Assembly (NCBI GenBank): GCA_023387235.1
Contig: JAEWIJ010000025.1
Coordinates: forward strand, 1-19,018
Source of the DNA: Pseudomonadota bacterium
GTDB taxonomy: Bacteria; Pseudomonadota; Alphaproteobacteria; Rhizobiales; Hyphomicrobiaceae
Length of the DNA: 19,018 bases
Direction of reading: 5' to 3'
Part shown: positions 1 to 8,091 of the stretch, one piece after another
How the letters are laid out: each line of letters begins with the position of its first letter
How positions within the stretch are numbered: position 1 is the stretch's first letter
The notes under the pieces: model-generated
Database searches by the model: none
The model's input: the letters and a program-made list of their open reading frames with translations, nothing else
Told to the model about the DNA's origin: nothing
Made by a program: the position numbers and the translations under genes

Positions 1-83
1 CGCTTGCCGAGAAAGGCCTTGCCGCCGCCGAACTCGGTGACGAGGTCCTCGATCTCCAGAAGTGCGGGTTCGTTCTTGCTCAT
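1..83 (-). CDS. ABC transporter ATP-binding protein (DppF/OppF type), N-terminal fragment
   Basis: Only the first 27 codons are in the window; the gene continues past the left edge. The start ATG at 83-81 overlaps the TGA stop of the preceding ATPase gene as ATGA, which indicates translational coupling. The visible peptide has the usual opening of an ABC ATPase: a short polar leader, then an LLEIEDL beta strand followed by a VTEF stretch. The Walker A motif would lie beyond the edge. Family assignment rests mainly on position: dipeptide/oligopeptide importers normally encode two ATPases in tandem after the two permeases, and this is the second. It would be the partner nucleotide-binding subunit of the transporter encoded at 80-4544. 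Not enough is visible to test catalytic residues. Confidence 0.75.
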   Translation of the reverse strand, partial: MSKNEPALLEIEDLVTEFGGGKAFLGK

Positions 84-1066
84 GCCGCCGCCTCATCGAG
101 ATGAAGCACGCAGCGCACGGCATGACCCGGCTGCGGCGCGACGCGTGGCGGCTGGCCGGCGCTACATTCGGCGCGCGCACTCGGACAGCGCGGATTGAAG
201 CGGCAGCCGGGCGGGGGCCTCAGCGGCGACGGCACGGCGCCCGGAATGCCGGCGAGTGTCTCGGCGCGCTCGGGATGACAGGCGAGTAGCATCTGCGTGT
301 AGGGGTGGAATGGCGCCTTCAGCACCTGCGCGACAGGACCGGTCTCGACGGTCTGGCCCGCATACATCACCGTGACCGTATCGCAGAGCTGCGCGACGAC
401 GCCGAAGTCGTGCGTAACGAAGAGCATGGAAAGCCCGCGCTCCATGGCGAGGCCGCGCAGCAGCTTCAGAATCTGGAGCTGGGTCGTGACGTCGAGCGCG
501 GTCGTCGGCTCGTCGGCGAGGATGATGCCGGGCGCGGCAGCGAGTGCGGCGGCAATCAGCAGACGCTGGCGCTGGCCGCCGGAGAACTGATGCGGATAAC
601 GGTCGAGCGCGTGCTCGGCGTCAGGGAGCTGCACCGCCTTCAGCAGCGAGATGATGTGCGCCTTCTTCGCGTCGCGGCTCTCGGTGCCGGTCGAGCGGAT
701 CGTTTCGAGGAGCTGCGTGCCGACGCGGAAGACGGGATTGAGCGCCTGGAAGGGATCCTGCGGAATGAAGCCGATGGCGCGCCCGCGCACGTCCCTCTGC
801 AGCGTGTCGGCCGGCAGCTCGAGCAGATTGCGCTCGCCGAGCATGATCGCGCCCTGCGTCGCACGGCTGCGCTTCGGGAGAATGCCGAGGATCGAGCGGA
901 TGAGCGTGGACTTGCCGCAGCCGGATTCGCCGACGACGCCGTGGATCGAGCCCGGCATGAGTGCGAGGCCGGCATTGTCGAGAATGCGCGCCTCGCCTTC
1001 GTCCGTGCCAACCGACACGGAGAGATCGCGCACCTCGAGAACCGGAGCTGGCTTCTCGTGTCTCAT
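80..1066 (-). CDS. Peptide-type ABC transporter ATPase, DppD/OppD family
   Basis: This 328-residue protein is a complete nucleotide-binding subunit that would power a peptide-type importer from the cytoplasmic face of the membrane. All motifs are visible: Walker A GESGCGKST (46-54), Q-loop at Gln103, signature FSGGQ (161-165, a common variant of LSGGQ), Walker B IILADE (181-186) and H-loop His219. After the core comes the C-terminal extension typical of the DppD/OppD group, with a proline-rich stretch and the Cys motif GCRFNPRCP near residues 290-300. Length fits the family (about 320-340). Its ATG overlaps the stop of the upstream permease gene (ATGA at 1063-1066), and its own stop overlaps the next ATPase start. 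Substrate cannot be read from the ATPase. Confidence 0.93.
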   Translation of the reverse strand: MRHEKPAPVLEVRDLSVSVGTDEGEARILDNAGLALMPGSIHGVVGESGCGKSTLIRSILGILPKRSRATQGAIMLGERNLLELPADTLQRDVRGRAIGFIPQDPFQALNPVFRVGTQLLETIRSTGTESRDAKKAHIISLLKAVQLPDAEHALDRYPHQFSGGQRQRLLIAAALAAAPGIILADEPTTALDVTTQLQILKLLRGLAMERGLSMLFVTHDFGVVAQLCDTVTVMYAGQTVETGPVAQVLKAPFHPYTQMLLACHPERAETLAGIPGAVPSPLRPPPGCRFNPRCPSARAECSAGQPPRVAPQPGHAVRCVLHLDEAAA

Positions 1067-1902
1067 CGCGAACGCCTCAGGCGCGGATCGACGAGATCAC
1101 GCAGACCATCGCCGAAGAGGTTGAAGCCGAGCACAGTGACCAAGATGGCAAGGCCGGGAAAGGTCACTGCCCACCAGGACTCAGGCAGATATTCGCGGCT
1201 CTCGGCGATCGCGAGGCCCCAGTCCGGGCTTGGCGGCGCAGCGCCAATGCCGAGGAAGCCGAGCACGGCGGTCGTCAGGATCGTGAAGCCCATGCCGATG
1301 GTCGCGCGCACGATGATCGGTGAGGCGACGTTCGGGAGCACGTGCACGAACAGAATGCGCGACGTCGAGGCGCCGAGCCCCTGCAAAGCCTCGACGAAGA
1401 GCGCATTGCGCACGCGGCGCACCTCGCCGTAGACCGTGCGGCAGAAGAACGGCCAGTACGTGAGCGCGAGCGCCGCCATGGCGCTTTCGAGACCGCGCCC
1501 CATGAGCTGCGCGATGGCGAGCGCCAGAATGAGCTGCGGCACGGCGAGAAACACGTCCGTGACGCGCATGATGATCTCGCTGCCCCAGCCGTTGGTGTAG
1601 CCGGCATAGAGGCCCGCCGGCACGCCGATGGCGATGGCGAGCGCAACGACGGTGAGCGCCACGATCAGCGCGCCGCGCGTTCCCATGATGACGCGCGCGA
1701 AGACGTCGCGGCCGAGATTGTCGGTGCCGAACCAGTACTCTGCGGAGGGCGGCTTCAGGCGGTCGATGATGTTGCCGAAGTAGACGGCATCGGCATCCGG
1801 GATGAGGAGCGGCGCGAAGGCGGCGATGAGGCACACCGCCGTGATGATCAGGAGCCCCAGGACCGCCGGAACATCGCGCAGGAATTTCTTGAGGATCAGC
1901 AT
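1063..1902 (-). CDS. Peptide-type ABC transporter permease, DppC/OppC family
   Basis: This 279-residue inner-membrane protein is one half of the transport channel. The N-terminal helix (about 12-34) is followed by the periplasmic FGTDNLGRD motif (58-66), the hallmark of the OppC/DppC branch. The cytoplasmic EAA loop begins EALQGLG (171-177), where the ATPase docks, and further hydrophobic segments run to the C-terminal LVDPRLR. The frame is open to 1983, but I place the start at ATG 1902. The extra 27 residues would overlap the upstream permease gene and are polar and unlike the family, whereas MLILKKFLRD is a normal beginning. That leaves a 10-nt gap after the upstream stop. The stop overlaps the ATPase start. 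Confidence 0.93.
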   Translation of the reverse strand: MLILKKFLRDVPAVLGLLIITAVCLIAAFAPLLIPDADAVYFGNIIDRLKPPSAEYWFGTDNLGRDVFARVIMGTRGALIVALTVVALAIAIGVPAGLYAGYTNGWGSEIIMRVTDVFLAVPQLILALAIAQLMGRGLESAMAALALTYWPFFCRTVYGEVRRVRNALFVEALQGLGASTSRILFVHVLPNVASPIIVRATIGMGFTILTTAVLGFLGIGAAPPSPDWGLAIAESREYLPESWWAVTFPGLAILVTVLGFNLFGDGLRDLVDPRLRRSR

Positions 1903-1912
1903 CCGTGCGCTC

Positions 1913-2923
1913 TCACAGCGTCTCGGCGACGCGCGGATCGAGCATGGCGTGCACGACATCCACGATGATGTTGACCACGGCATAGACGACGCCGACGATC
2001 AGTGTAACGGCGAGCACGGCCTTGTAGTCCGAGGTCAGGATGGCACTGACGGCATAGGAGCCGACGCCGGGCCAGTCGAAGATGGCTTCGACGGCGACCG
2101 CACTGGAGATGAGCGTGCCGAAGAGGAGGCCGATCTGCGTTGTTGCCGCCACGACCGAGTTGCGCAGCACGTAGACCCAGATGATGCGCTTGCGGGCGTA
2201 TCCAGCGGCCTCGGCGTAATGCACGAAGTCCTTCTGCATGGTCTCGAGCACGCCGGCGCGCGTGAAGCGCGCAATGGAGGCAAGGCCGCCGAGCGAGAGC
2301 GTGAAGGCCGGCATGATGATGTGCTGGAGAGAGACCCAGAACTGATCGAAGCGCAGGGTCAGCAGGCTATCCACGAGATAGAGGCCGGTGATGTCTGTCG
2401 GTGGTGGGACACCGTCCGGATAGCGGGCCCTGAGCGGTAGCCAGCCGAGATCCATGGAGAAGACGATCTGGAGGATGATCGCGAACCAGAAGGAGGCGAT
2501 CGCCAAACCGCCGACGGTCACGACGCGCATGACATGATCGAATGGCGAGTTGTGCCAGACGGCGGCCATGGTTCCGAGTGGTATGCCGACAAGGGCCGCA
2601 AAGAGCAGCGATGCGAATGTCAGCTCGATGGTCGCCGGGAGGCGCCAGGCAATATCGCTCACGACCGGACGGTTGGAGATGATGGAATTACCGAAATCCG
2701 CGCGCGCGACCTGCCCGACATAGATGGCGAACTGCTTCCAGAGCGGCTCGTCGAAGCCATAGGCTTTGCGCACGGCTGCGATCTGTTCGGGCGTCGCGTT
2801 CTCGCCCGCAAGTGCTGCCGAGGGGTCGCTCGGCAGCACGCGCAGCATGATGAATGTGAGCACGAGCAGTCCGAAAAGAGCGGGAAGCGCCAGCAAAAGC
2901 CGCCGCAGGACGAACCGCGTCAT
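1913..2923 (-). CDS. Peptide-type ABC transporter permease, DppB/OppB family
   Basis: This 336-residue inner-membrane protein is the partner of the DppC-type permease. It opens with a basic MTRFVLRRLL stretch and a hydrophobic helix (about 9-29) ending in the conserved VLPSDP motif. A periplasmic segment with ARADFGNSI (74-81) follows, then helices around 99-121 and 136-156. The cytoplasmic EAA-type loop is AEAAGYARKR (237-246). Later come FDWPGVGSYA (282-291) and the C-terminal LDPRV, both standard for DppB. The ATG at 2923 has a purine-rich GAGAAG just upstream. It lies 31 nt after the binding-protein gene, consistent with one mRNA. Specificity (dipeptide, oligopeptide, other) is not deducible from the permease. 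Confidence 0.93.
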   Translation of the reverse strand: MTRFVLRRLLLALPALFGLLVLTFIMLRVLPSDPSAALAGENATPEQIAAVRKAYGFDEPLWKQFAIYVGQVARADFGNSIISNRPVVSDIAWRLPATIELTFASLLFAALVGIPLGTMAAVWHNSPFDHVMRVVTVGGLAIASFWFAIILQIVFSMDLGWLPLRARYPDGVPPPTDITGLYLVDSLLTLRFDQFWVSLQHIIMPAFTLSLGGLASIARFTRAGVLETMQKDFVHYAEAAGYARKRIIWVYVLRNSVVAATTQIGLLFGTLISSAVAVEAIFDWPGVGSYAVSAILTSDYKAVLAVTLIVGVVYAVVNIIVDVVHAMLDPRVAETL

Positions 2924-2954
2924 CGTGCTTCTCGTGCTCCGTGATTGTGCGCCA

Positions 2955-4544
2955 TCAACCGGTCACTGAGATGATGCGGAAGTTGGCGCCGGAGCCGACC
3001 GGCGTGAACTGGAAGCCCTTCACGCGATTGGAGAGGCCTCTCAGCTCGATGGTATTGTAGATCCAGATGTCGGCAGCCTCGGCGACGACGATGCGCGAGG
3101 CTTCCTCGTAGAGCGCGGTCCGCTTTGCCTGATCCGAGAGGCGGCGCGCCTCGCGCAGAAGCGCGTCGACCTTCTCATTCTTGTACCAGCACGAGGCCTT
3201 CCACGTACCGTGGAAGGAGCTATCGTACATCTGGCCGATCCAATTCTCGGGATCGACGAAGTATGTCGAAACCCAGTGCACCCACATGTCGGGCGTCGTG
3301 TCCGGCTTGGCCGTCGATGCCGTGAGCTGAGGCCAGAGGTTCGGCACGATGTTGAGCGTCACGCCGATGCGGCGCAGGTCCTGCTGGAGGATCTGGGCAG
3401 CCTGCGTGGTCTGCGCCAGATGCTGCTGGATGTGGATCTCGATCGGGCGGTCGATGGGCGCGCCTTCGGCCTTGGCCTTGGCCAGCAGCTCCTTGGCCTT
3501 GTCGAGGCTATAGTCGTAAGGCTGCAGGTCTTTGGGCGCACCCCAGAGGTTTGCAGGAATGGGGCCCGCATTGCGCACGGCGTAGTCCTTGAGCACGCCG
3601 CTGATGAATCCCTTGTAGTTGAAGGCGTGGCTCAGCGCCTTGCGGTAGTTCACGTTATCGAGCGGCGCCTTCATGTTGTTCATGCGCAGGACCATCACGC
3701 GCATGGACTCGTCCTGCGACACAGTCGCCGTCTTCGACTTCATGACACGCTCGACCTGGTCGGTCGGTAGGTAGCTGTCGGTTGCGTCGATCTCGCCCTT
3801 GATGAGTGCATTGATACGCGTCGTCGTTTCGAGAATGTTGCGCCGGCGCACGATCTCGACGGGCTGCTTGTTGTGCCCCCAACCCTTGAAGTGATCTGGA
3901 TTGCGCTTGAGATCGGCCTGCTGGACCGGCCGGTATGTCTCGGGATCAAGGACATAGACGCCGGACCCTGCCGAGTGCGACGAGAGCCACGCCGCGCCCC
4001 AGTCGTTGTCCTTGACGTTGGGCTCGATCACGCGGCGGTTGACGATCGCGACGAGCGGGATCGCCGACATGAATGGCACGTACGCGTGCTTGAGCTTGAA
4101 GACGACCGTCGTCTTGTCGGGCGCGGTGACATCCTTCGGATCGAGCACGGGAAGGAAAGCCGATGCCGCGCCGCGCTTGATGCCGAGCAGGCGCTGGAAG
4201 CTCCACACGACATCCTCCGACGTGAGCGGGCTTCCGTCGTGGAACTTGACGTTGTCGTTGAGCTTGAAGGTCCAGGTGAGGCCGTCCTCGCTAACCGTGT
4301 GGCCGGTCGCGAGCCACGGCACGAGCTTCGGCGGGTTGCCCTCGTAGGCATAGAGCGTATCGTAGACGTTGACCATGTAACCCTGCATGGGCACGTCGAA
4401 CACGGCATGAGGATCGAGGTTGCCGGGGAGCTGGTCGGCCCAGATGAGCTCGTTGGCATTTCGCTGAGCGAGCGCGATGGGCGATCCGATCACAGCCGTC
4501 GCGGCGGCGGCGCCGGTTCCAACGAGGAATGTTCTGCGCTTCAT
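2955..4544 (-). CDS. Tat-exported family 5 extracellular solute-binding protein (DppA/OppA type)
   Basis: This 529-residue protein is the periplasmic receptor of the ABC importer and would set its specificity. The N-terminus has a twin-arginine export signal (KRRTFLVG), a hydrophobic Ala-rich core and an ALA cleavage site near residue 26. It has no lipobox Cys, so it is probably soluble. The mature part has SBP_bac_5 features: an early LIWADQLPGNLDPH strand, the GLTWTFKLNDNVKFHDGSPLTSEDV signature-like region (about 90-113), and YRKALSHAFN in the second half. The ATG at 4544 has a strong GGAGG six nt upstream, stronger than its neighbours, which fits the need for excess receptor. A 5-bp inverted repeat (TGCTG-TT-CAGCA, 4566-4577) precedes that ribosome site. 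Ligand unknown; linkage to an M28 hydrolase and a racemase suggests a peptide-like or amino-acid derivative. Confidence 0.93.
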   Translation of the reverse strand: MKRRTFLVGTGAAAATAVIGSPIALAQRNANELIWADQLPGNLDPHAVFDVPMQGYMVNVYDTLYAYEGNPPKLVPWLATGHTVSEDGLTWTFKLNDNVKFHDGSPLTSEDVVWSFQRLLGIKRGAASAFLPVLDPKDVTAPDKTTVVFKLKHAYVPFMSAIPLVAIVNRRVIEPNVKDNDWGAAWLSSHSAGSGVYVLDPETYRPVQQADLKRNPDHFKGWGHNKQPVEIVRRRNILETTTRINALIKGEIDATDSYLPTDQVERVMKSKTATVSQDESMRVMVLRMNNMKAPLDNVNYRKALSHAFNYKGFISGVLKDYAVRNAGPIPANLWGAPKDLQPYDYSLDKAKELLAKAKAEGAPIDRPIEIHIQQHLAQTTQAAQILQQDLRRIGVTLNIVPNLWPQLTASTAKPDTTPDMWVHWVSTYFVDPENWIGQMYDSSFHGTWKASCWYKNEKVDALLREARRLSDQAKRTALYEEASRIVVAEAADIWIYNTIELRGLSNRVKGFQFTPVGSGANFRIISVTG

Positions 4545-4586
4545 GACTTCCCTCCAACTAAGAGTTGCTGTTCAGCAGCCAGGCGA

Positions 4587-5321
4587 TCACGAGAGATAAG
4601 GTTTGTCGGGCGGCGAGGGCCACGCCGTCCGGGAATGAGCGAGGCCGAGATCGAGGAGCGTCTCGGCTGTTTTCAGAGCTGCAAGGACCGGGCTCACGAC
4701 CGGTGCGGAAAGCCGCTGCGAAAGCTCGCGCTCGACGCCCATGAAGGCCATGCTCATGCAGCCCATGACGAGCACATCGGCACCATCCTCGTCGATGCAG
4801 CGCCGCCCCGTCGCGACAATGCGGTCCCAGGCATCGTTGCCGCCGCGCGCGAGATCGACGACCGACACGCCGACGCCGCGCACCGACGCGAGACGCTCGC
4901 TGAGACCCTGCGCGCGAAGACGCGGTGCCGCGCGCTTGGCGCCGCTGTCGAGTGGCGAGAGGATCGAATAGCGCTCGCCGAGTTGCAGGGCGAGCGTCAC
5001 GGCCGACTGACCGGGGCCGACGATCGGCATCGTCACCGTCTCGCGGATGGCATCGAGGCCGGGATCGGAGAAGCAACCGACGATGCCGGCGCTGGCACCT
5101 TCGGTCTCCGCTCTCTTCAGACCGGCCATGAGATGCGGCGCGACCATGACGGCGTCGCGCTCGCTCTCGATGGACACATAGCCTTCCGGCACGCTCTGCA
5201 CCGTGATCTCGGTGTCCGCTCCGGCGTGGCGCTGGAGATAGTCGCGCCGACGCTCGATCTCGGAGGTGCCGAGTGTCTTCTCCATGGGCGCGACGAGTTG
5301 GTAGACAATACGACGGGCCAT
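4587..5321 (-). CDS. Asp/Glu-hydantoin racemase family protein
   Basis: This 244-residue cytoplasmic protein belongs to the two-cysteine, cofactor-independent racemase family that includes hydantoin, aspartate and glutamate racemases. The two catalytic cysteines are present in the expected settings: Cys83 in VGCFSDPGLD and Cys188 in MGCMSMAFMG. A VGPGQSA segment (102-108) lies between them, as in hydantoin racemases. Arylmalonate decarboxylase and maleate isomerase are relatives, but having both cysteines favours a racemase. Length matches HyuE-type enzymes. The ATG at 5321 has AGGGAG upstream and lies 11 nt after the M28 peptidase stop, so the two should be co-transcribed. Role inferred: stereo-inversion of a hydantoin or amino-acid derivative brought in by the transporter or released by the peptidase. 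Confidence 0.85.
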   Translation of the reverse strand: MARRIVYQLVAPMEKTLGTSEIERRRDYLQRHAGADTEITVQSVPEGYVSIESERDAVMVAPHLMAGLKRAETEGASAGIVGCFSDPGLDAIRETVTMPIVGPGQSAVTLALQLGERYSILSPLDSGAKRAAPRLRAQGLSERLASVRGVGVSVVDLARGGNDAWDRIVATGRRCIDEDGADVLVMGCMSMAFMGVERELSQRLSAPVVSPVLAALKTAETLLDLGLAHSRTAWPSPPDKPYLS

Positions 5322-5332
5322 GGGGCGGCTCC

Positions 5333-7105
5333 CTACTTCAACTGCGCCAGCGTATCATCGATCAGGGCAGCGGAGTCCTGCAAGGCATCAGCGACGCGAT
5401 TGCGGGCGCGGACCATTTTCGTCTCGAGCATCCAGCGCTGCTCGCCGTCCGGCAACTTGCCGAGCGCGGTGAGATCATACAGGCAGGGGATCATGGTCGT
5501 TTGCGGCGTGTATCCGTACGGATCATGGCCGTACGTACCAATCGCCGTCGACTGCAGCGGCACGAGAATGCGCGACAGGCGCTTCATCGCGCGATTGAGG
5601 AGCTGCGCCGCAGACTCCGAGCCCTTGCCGGCCGCGAACCGCTGCGCTTCGGCACTGGCCGCGGCATCCATGCGGGCGGCGGCTTCGTAGAATTCCTTCG
5701 CGCGCACCGAAGCTCCGTCGAGGCCGACGCTCTTGCCCGGCTCCCTGAACTCCTCGAGACGCGCGATCACCTGCTCGGCGACCGGCACGAACCGGAAAGG
5801 CAGCACCGGCGCCGTCGTCAGCTCCCAGAGGTAGGCCGCATAGAGCCGGATGTGCTCCTGCATGAGCTTCCAGTCCATCTTGTCGAGACGGTTCTCGACC
5901 GAATGGTGCCACCAGCCGAGCGTCGCATTGGCCGTCGCGGCCAGCTCCTCGTCGGTGAAGGCGCCCTCGCCGTGGAACATGGGAATGCCGAGGCCGAAGA
6001 AGCTCGAGTCGCCGGTTTTGACCGCGCGCTTCCACTTGAACTTCTTGGTCAGCAGATTCTGCTCGATGGCCGTGTGGAAGGACTTGAGCTCGGCATTCGA
6101 CGCCGTGTTCCATTGGGTCGTGCCGACGCAGGCCGGCTGGTCGATCTGGAGATAGGCGACGCAGTTCTTGCGCAGGTCATCCCAATTGCGGTCGGCGAAC
6201 CAGGCCGAGCCGGCCATGGTGCCCGTCTCGTGCGCCGTCCAGAAGCCGAAGGTGATGCCGCGGCGCAGCTTGTCGCGGTGCTGCATGAAGACGCGCGCAA
6301 GCTCCATCTTGCAGGCATTGCCGGCGGCATTGTCGGTCGCCGCCTCGCCGGGCCAGCTATCCTGGTGGCCGCCAACGAGAACGAAATCGTCGGCTTCGGG
6401 TGAGCTTGCCGGCGCAGGCATCCGCGCGACGGTGACCTGGATCGGGCGCCAGCCGTTCTCGATATGCGTGCGGAACCAGACGCGCACCGGGCCCTTCTTG
6501 GACATCTCGCGCAGCTTGAGGCCGGCCGTGCGGGCAATGCCGATGCACGGAATGGTCGGCATCTCGGTCTTGACGTTCTCGGGCGTCGGATTGCCCCAGA
6601 CAGGCTTCACCGAGCCGAAGGGCACGGCCTCGTTCTCGGGATGGCCCCAGTTCATCATGACGGCGCCGATCGCGCCCTTCATGCCGGCAATGCGCTGCTT
6701 CTCGTGACGCGCCGGCGAATAGGAAAGCTCGGTCAGGATGATCTTGCCGCGCGCGTCCTTGCCCTCGTAGTCGGAGAAGGCGCCGCCGCCGACGTCGACG
6801 ATCTCGCCGCGCAGGCCCTCCTCGGTCGTATTGATGCTGTGGCCGAGCGTGTTGGCCTGGATGGCGATCTCGCTCGGGCTCTCGACGCGGAACTCGGCGT
6901 GCTCGGGAAAGGACACGATCGCCGGCAGCTCGTGCATGACGACGTCGCTGAGGCCGTTGGCCTTCATGGCATCGCGGCTGTACTCGGCCATGCGCTTGCC
7001 ATTGGCGCTTCCCGCCGCGCGATGGGGGATCTCCGTAACGATCTTCTCGACGTGCGCGCGGATACGGTCCGCTGAGACCTCATCCATCACTTTTGCACTC
7101 GACAT
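5333..7105 (-). CDS. M28-family metallopeptidase with PA-type insert and atypical active-site motif
   Basis: This 590-residue protein has no signal peptide and is probably a cytoplasmic zinc aminopeptidase or carboxypeptidase-like hydrolase. A PA-like inserted region (about 85-215) precedes the catalytic domain. Recognisable ligands are His247 and Asp249 in GGHQDSW, bridging Asp258 in ATDNAAG, Asp322 in YLQIDQP and a late His (400/401) in GWWHHSVENRLDKMD. The usual Glu-Glu pair is His292-Glu293 (WTAHETG), so the general base is replaced while one acidic ligand remains. The frame opens at 7150, but I choose ATG 7105: it has GGGAG eight nt upstream, and the longer start has no ribosome site and would place the operator inside the gene. 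First gene of the importer operon, divergent from a GntR gene. Substrate unknown; a dipeptide or N-acyl amino acid is plausible. Confidence 0.85.
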   Translation of the reverse strand: MSSAKVMDEVSADRIRAHVEKIVTEIPHRAAGSANGKRMAEYSRDAMKANGLSDVVMHELPAIVSFPEHAEFRVESPSEIAIQANTLGHSINTTEEGLRGEIVDVGGGAFSDYEGKDARGKIILTELSYSPARHEKQRIAGMKGAIGAVMMNWGHPENEAVPFGSVKPVWGNPTPENVKTEMPTIPCIGIARTAGLKLREMSKKGPVRVWFRTHIENGWRPIQVTVARMPAPASSPEADDFVLVGGHQDSWPGEAATDNAAGNACKMELARVFMQHRDKLRRGITFGFWTAHETGTMAGSAWFADRNWDDLRKNCVAYLQIDQPACVGTTQWNTASNAELKSFHTAIEQNLLTKKFKWKRAVKTGDSSFFGLGIPMFHGEGAFTDEELAATANATLGWWHHSVENRLDKMDWKLMQEHIRLYAAYLWELTTAPVLPFRFVPVAEQVIARLEEFREPGKSVGLDGASVRAKEFYEAAARMDAAASAEAQRFAAGKGSESAAQLLNRAMKRLSRILVPLQSTAIGTYGHDPYGYTPQTTMIPCLYDLTALGKLPDGEQRWMLETKMVRARNRVADALQDSAALIDDTLAQLK

Positions 7106-7145
7106 TGGCCGCTCTCCCGGGACTTCACGTTGGCGCTTTTTTACC

Positions 7146-7163
7146 GTCATATTCTTGTATGAC
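7146..7163. promoter_or_regulatory. Candidate operator 1, inverted repeat GTCATA-N6-TATGAC
   Basis: Perfect 6-nt arms (7146-7151 and 7158-7163) around a TTCTTG spacer, in the divergent region between the M28 gene and the GntR gene. The right half, TTGTATGACAG, fits ten of eleven positions of the TNGTNNNACNA pattern described for FadR-subfamily GntR regulators. Its place 41 nt upstream of the M28 start codon suits control of that operon by the adjacent regulator. Binding is inferred. Confidence 0.5.
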
Positions 7164-7164
7164 A

Positions 7165-7181
7165 GCAGTCAAGATGACTGC
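7165..7181. promoter_or_regulatory. Candidate operator 2, perfect dyad GCAGTCA-AGA-TGACTGC
   Basis: A perfect 7-nt inverted repeat with a 3-nt spacer, starting two nt after candidate operator 1. Both repeats are built from GTCA/TGAC half-sites (7146, 7160, 7168, 7175), and a fifth GTCA occurs at 7199. This arrangement suggests two adjacent dimer sites for the neighbouring GntR protein. I could not assign -35/-10 elements confidently: TTGACA reads on the minus strand at 7203-7198, but no good -10 is at the right distance. Confidence 0.5.
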
Positions 7182-7318
7182 ATGATAGAGGGTAGTATGT
7201 CAACTTGAGCTTCGATCAATGTTTTGGCAGTGTGCGGCGCCATTTTGTGCGTCGCAAAACCGAGTTGCAGCGGAGCGATGGACCGCCTCTGGCAGGCGGG
7301 CGATACTGACGTCGCTCT

Positions 7319-7323
7319 GGAGG
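7319..7323 (+). promoter_or_regulatory. Ribosome binding site deciding the GntR start
   Basis: GGAGG lies five nt before ATG 7329. Upstream in-frame starts (from about 7224) lack such a site and would add 35 residues unlike the family. Confidence 0.8.
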
Positions 7324-7328
7324 GACGA

Positions 7329-8084
7329 ATGACCGGTGATATCCTGCGCCTTACTGAGCTACCGCCATTGCGGCGCGATCAAGTCCTGGAGCGACTGCGC
7401 AATGCCATCATTGCGGGACATTTCAAGCCGGGCGATCGCCTGATCGAGCGCGAGTTGTGCGAGCGTATGGGCGTCAGCCGCACCTCCATTCGCGAGGCCC
7501 TGCGCCATCTGGAAGCCGAGCATCTCATCCAGGTCGAGCCGCGGCGCGGGCCCGTGGTCGCACGCATGACGCGCAAGCAGATCGCCGAGATCTATGAAGT
7601 GCGCGCCATGCTCGAAGCGGCCCTCGTGCGGCGCTTCGCGGAGATCGCAGGCGACGACGACATTGCCGCGCTGCGGCGCATCTACGAGGACTTGCGCATC
7701 ACGCGCGCGACCGGCGAGGTGCCGCGCATCGTGGTGCTGACCAAGCGCTTCATCGAGCATATGCTGGACGTGGTCGATCACGAGCTGATCGGCGACGTGC
7801 TGCGTAAGCTCACCGCACGGATAAATGTCGTGCGTGTGCTGGCCATCGCCGTGCCGGGGCGCCTCGAGGAGAGCGGGCGCGAGCTGGCGGTCGTCATGGA
7901 CGCCATCGAGCGCCGCGACGGCGAGCTGGCCGCGCGGAGCCTCAGGGCCTACGTCGAGAATGCGGCGGCAGCCTCGCTGCGGCGCTTCGACGAAACGGAG
8001 CGGGAGCGCGAAAGCTCCGGCGGTAAAACCGAGCGCACACCGCGGGCGGCACCGGCACGCCGATCAGGCGAAAGCCGCAAGTAG
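7329..8084 (+). CDS. GntR-family transcriptional regulator, FCD subfamily
   Basis: This 251-residue DNA-binding regulator has a winged helix-turn-helix at about 14-78, containing RLIERELCERMGVSRTSIREALRHLE, the family signature region. An all-helical FCD ligand-binding domain follows (about 86-218). The four residues that normally hold a metal in FCD domains (Asp, His, His, His) align here with Thr138, Ile142, Leu186 and Tyr208, so the pocket is probably metal-free, as in FadR. The tail after 225 is charged and Arg/Ser/Pro-rich, longer than usual. It is divergently transcribed from the M28-racemase-ABC operon with paired dyads between them, so it most likely regulates that operon and itself, with the transported compound or a product as effector. 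The ATG at 7329 is fixed by GGAGG. Confidence 0.92.
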   Translation: MTGDILRLTELPPLRRDQVLERLRNAIIAGHFKPGDRLIERELCERMGVSRTSIREALRHLEAEHLIQVEPRRGPVVARMTRKQIAEIYEVRAMLEAALVRRFAEIAGDDDIAALRRIYEDLRITRATGEVPRIVVLTKRFIEHMLDVVDHELIGDVLRKLTARINVVRVLAIAVPGRLEESGRELAVVMDAIERRDGELAARSLRAYVENAAAASLRRFDETERERESSGGKTERTPRAAPARRSGESRK

Positions 8085-8091
8085 CCGGTCA

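Noticed and set aside
3873..5690. A long plus-strand open frame (605 codons) antisense to the binding protein and racemase genes.
   Set aside because: Arg/His/Asp-rich composition with no family resemblance, and it lies opposite three well-supported genes. Such antisense frames are expected at this GC content.
7243..7259. Inverted repeat TTTTG-N7-CAAAA upstream of the GntR gene.
   Set aside because: Short A/T-only-type arms with a long spacer; weaker than the two dyads at 7146-7181 and with no related half-sites, so not called as an operator.
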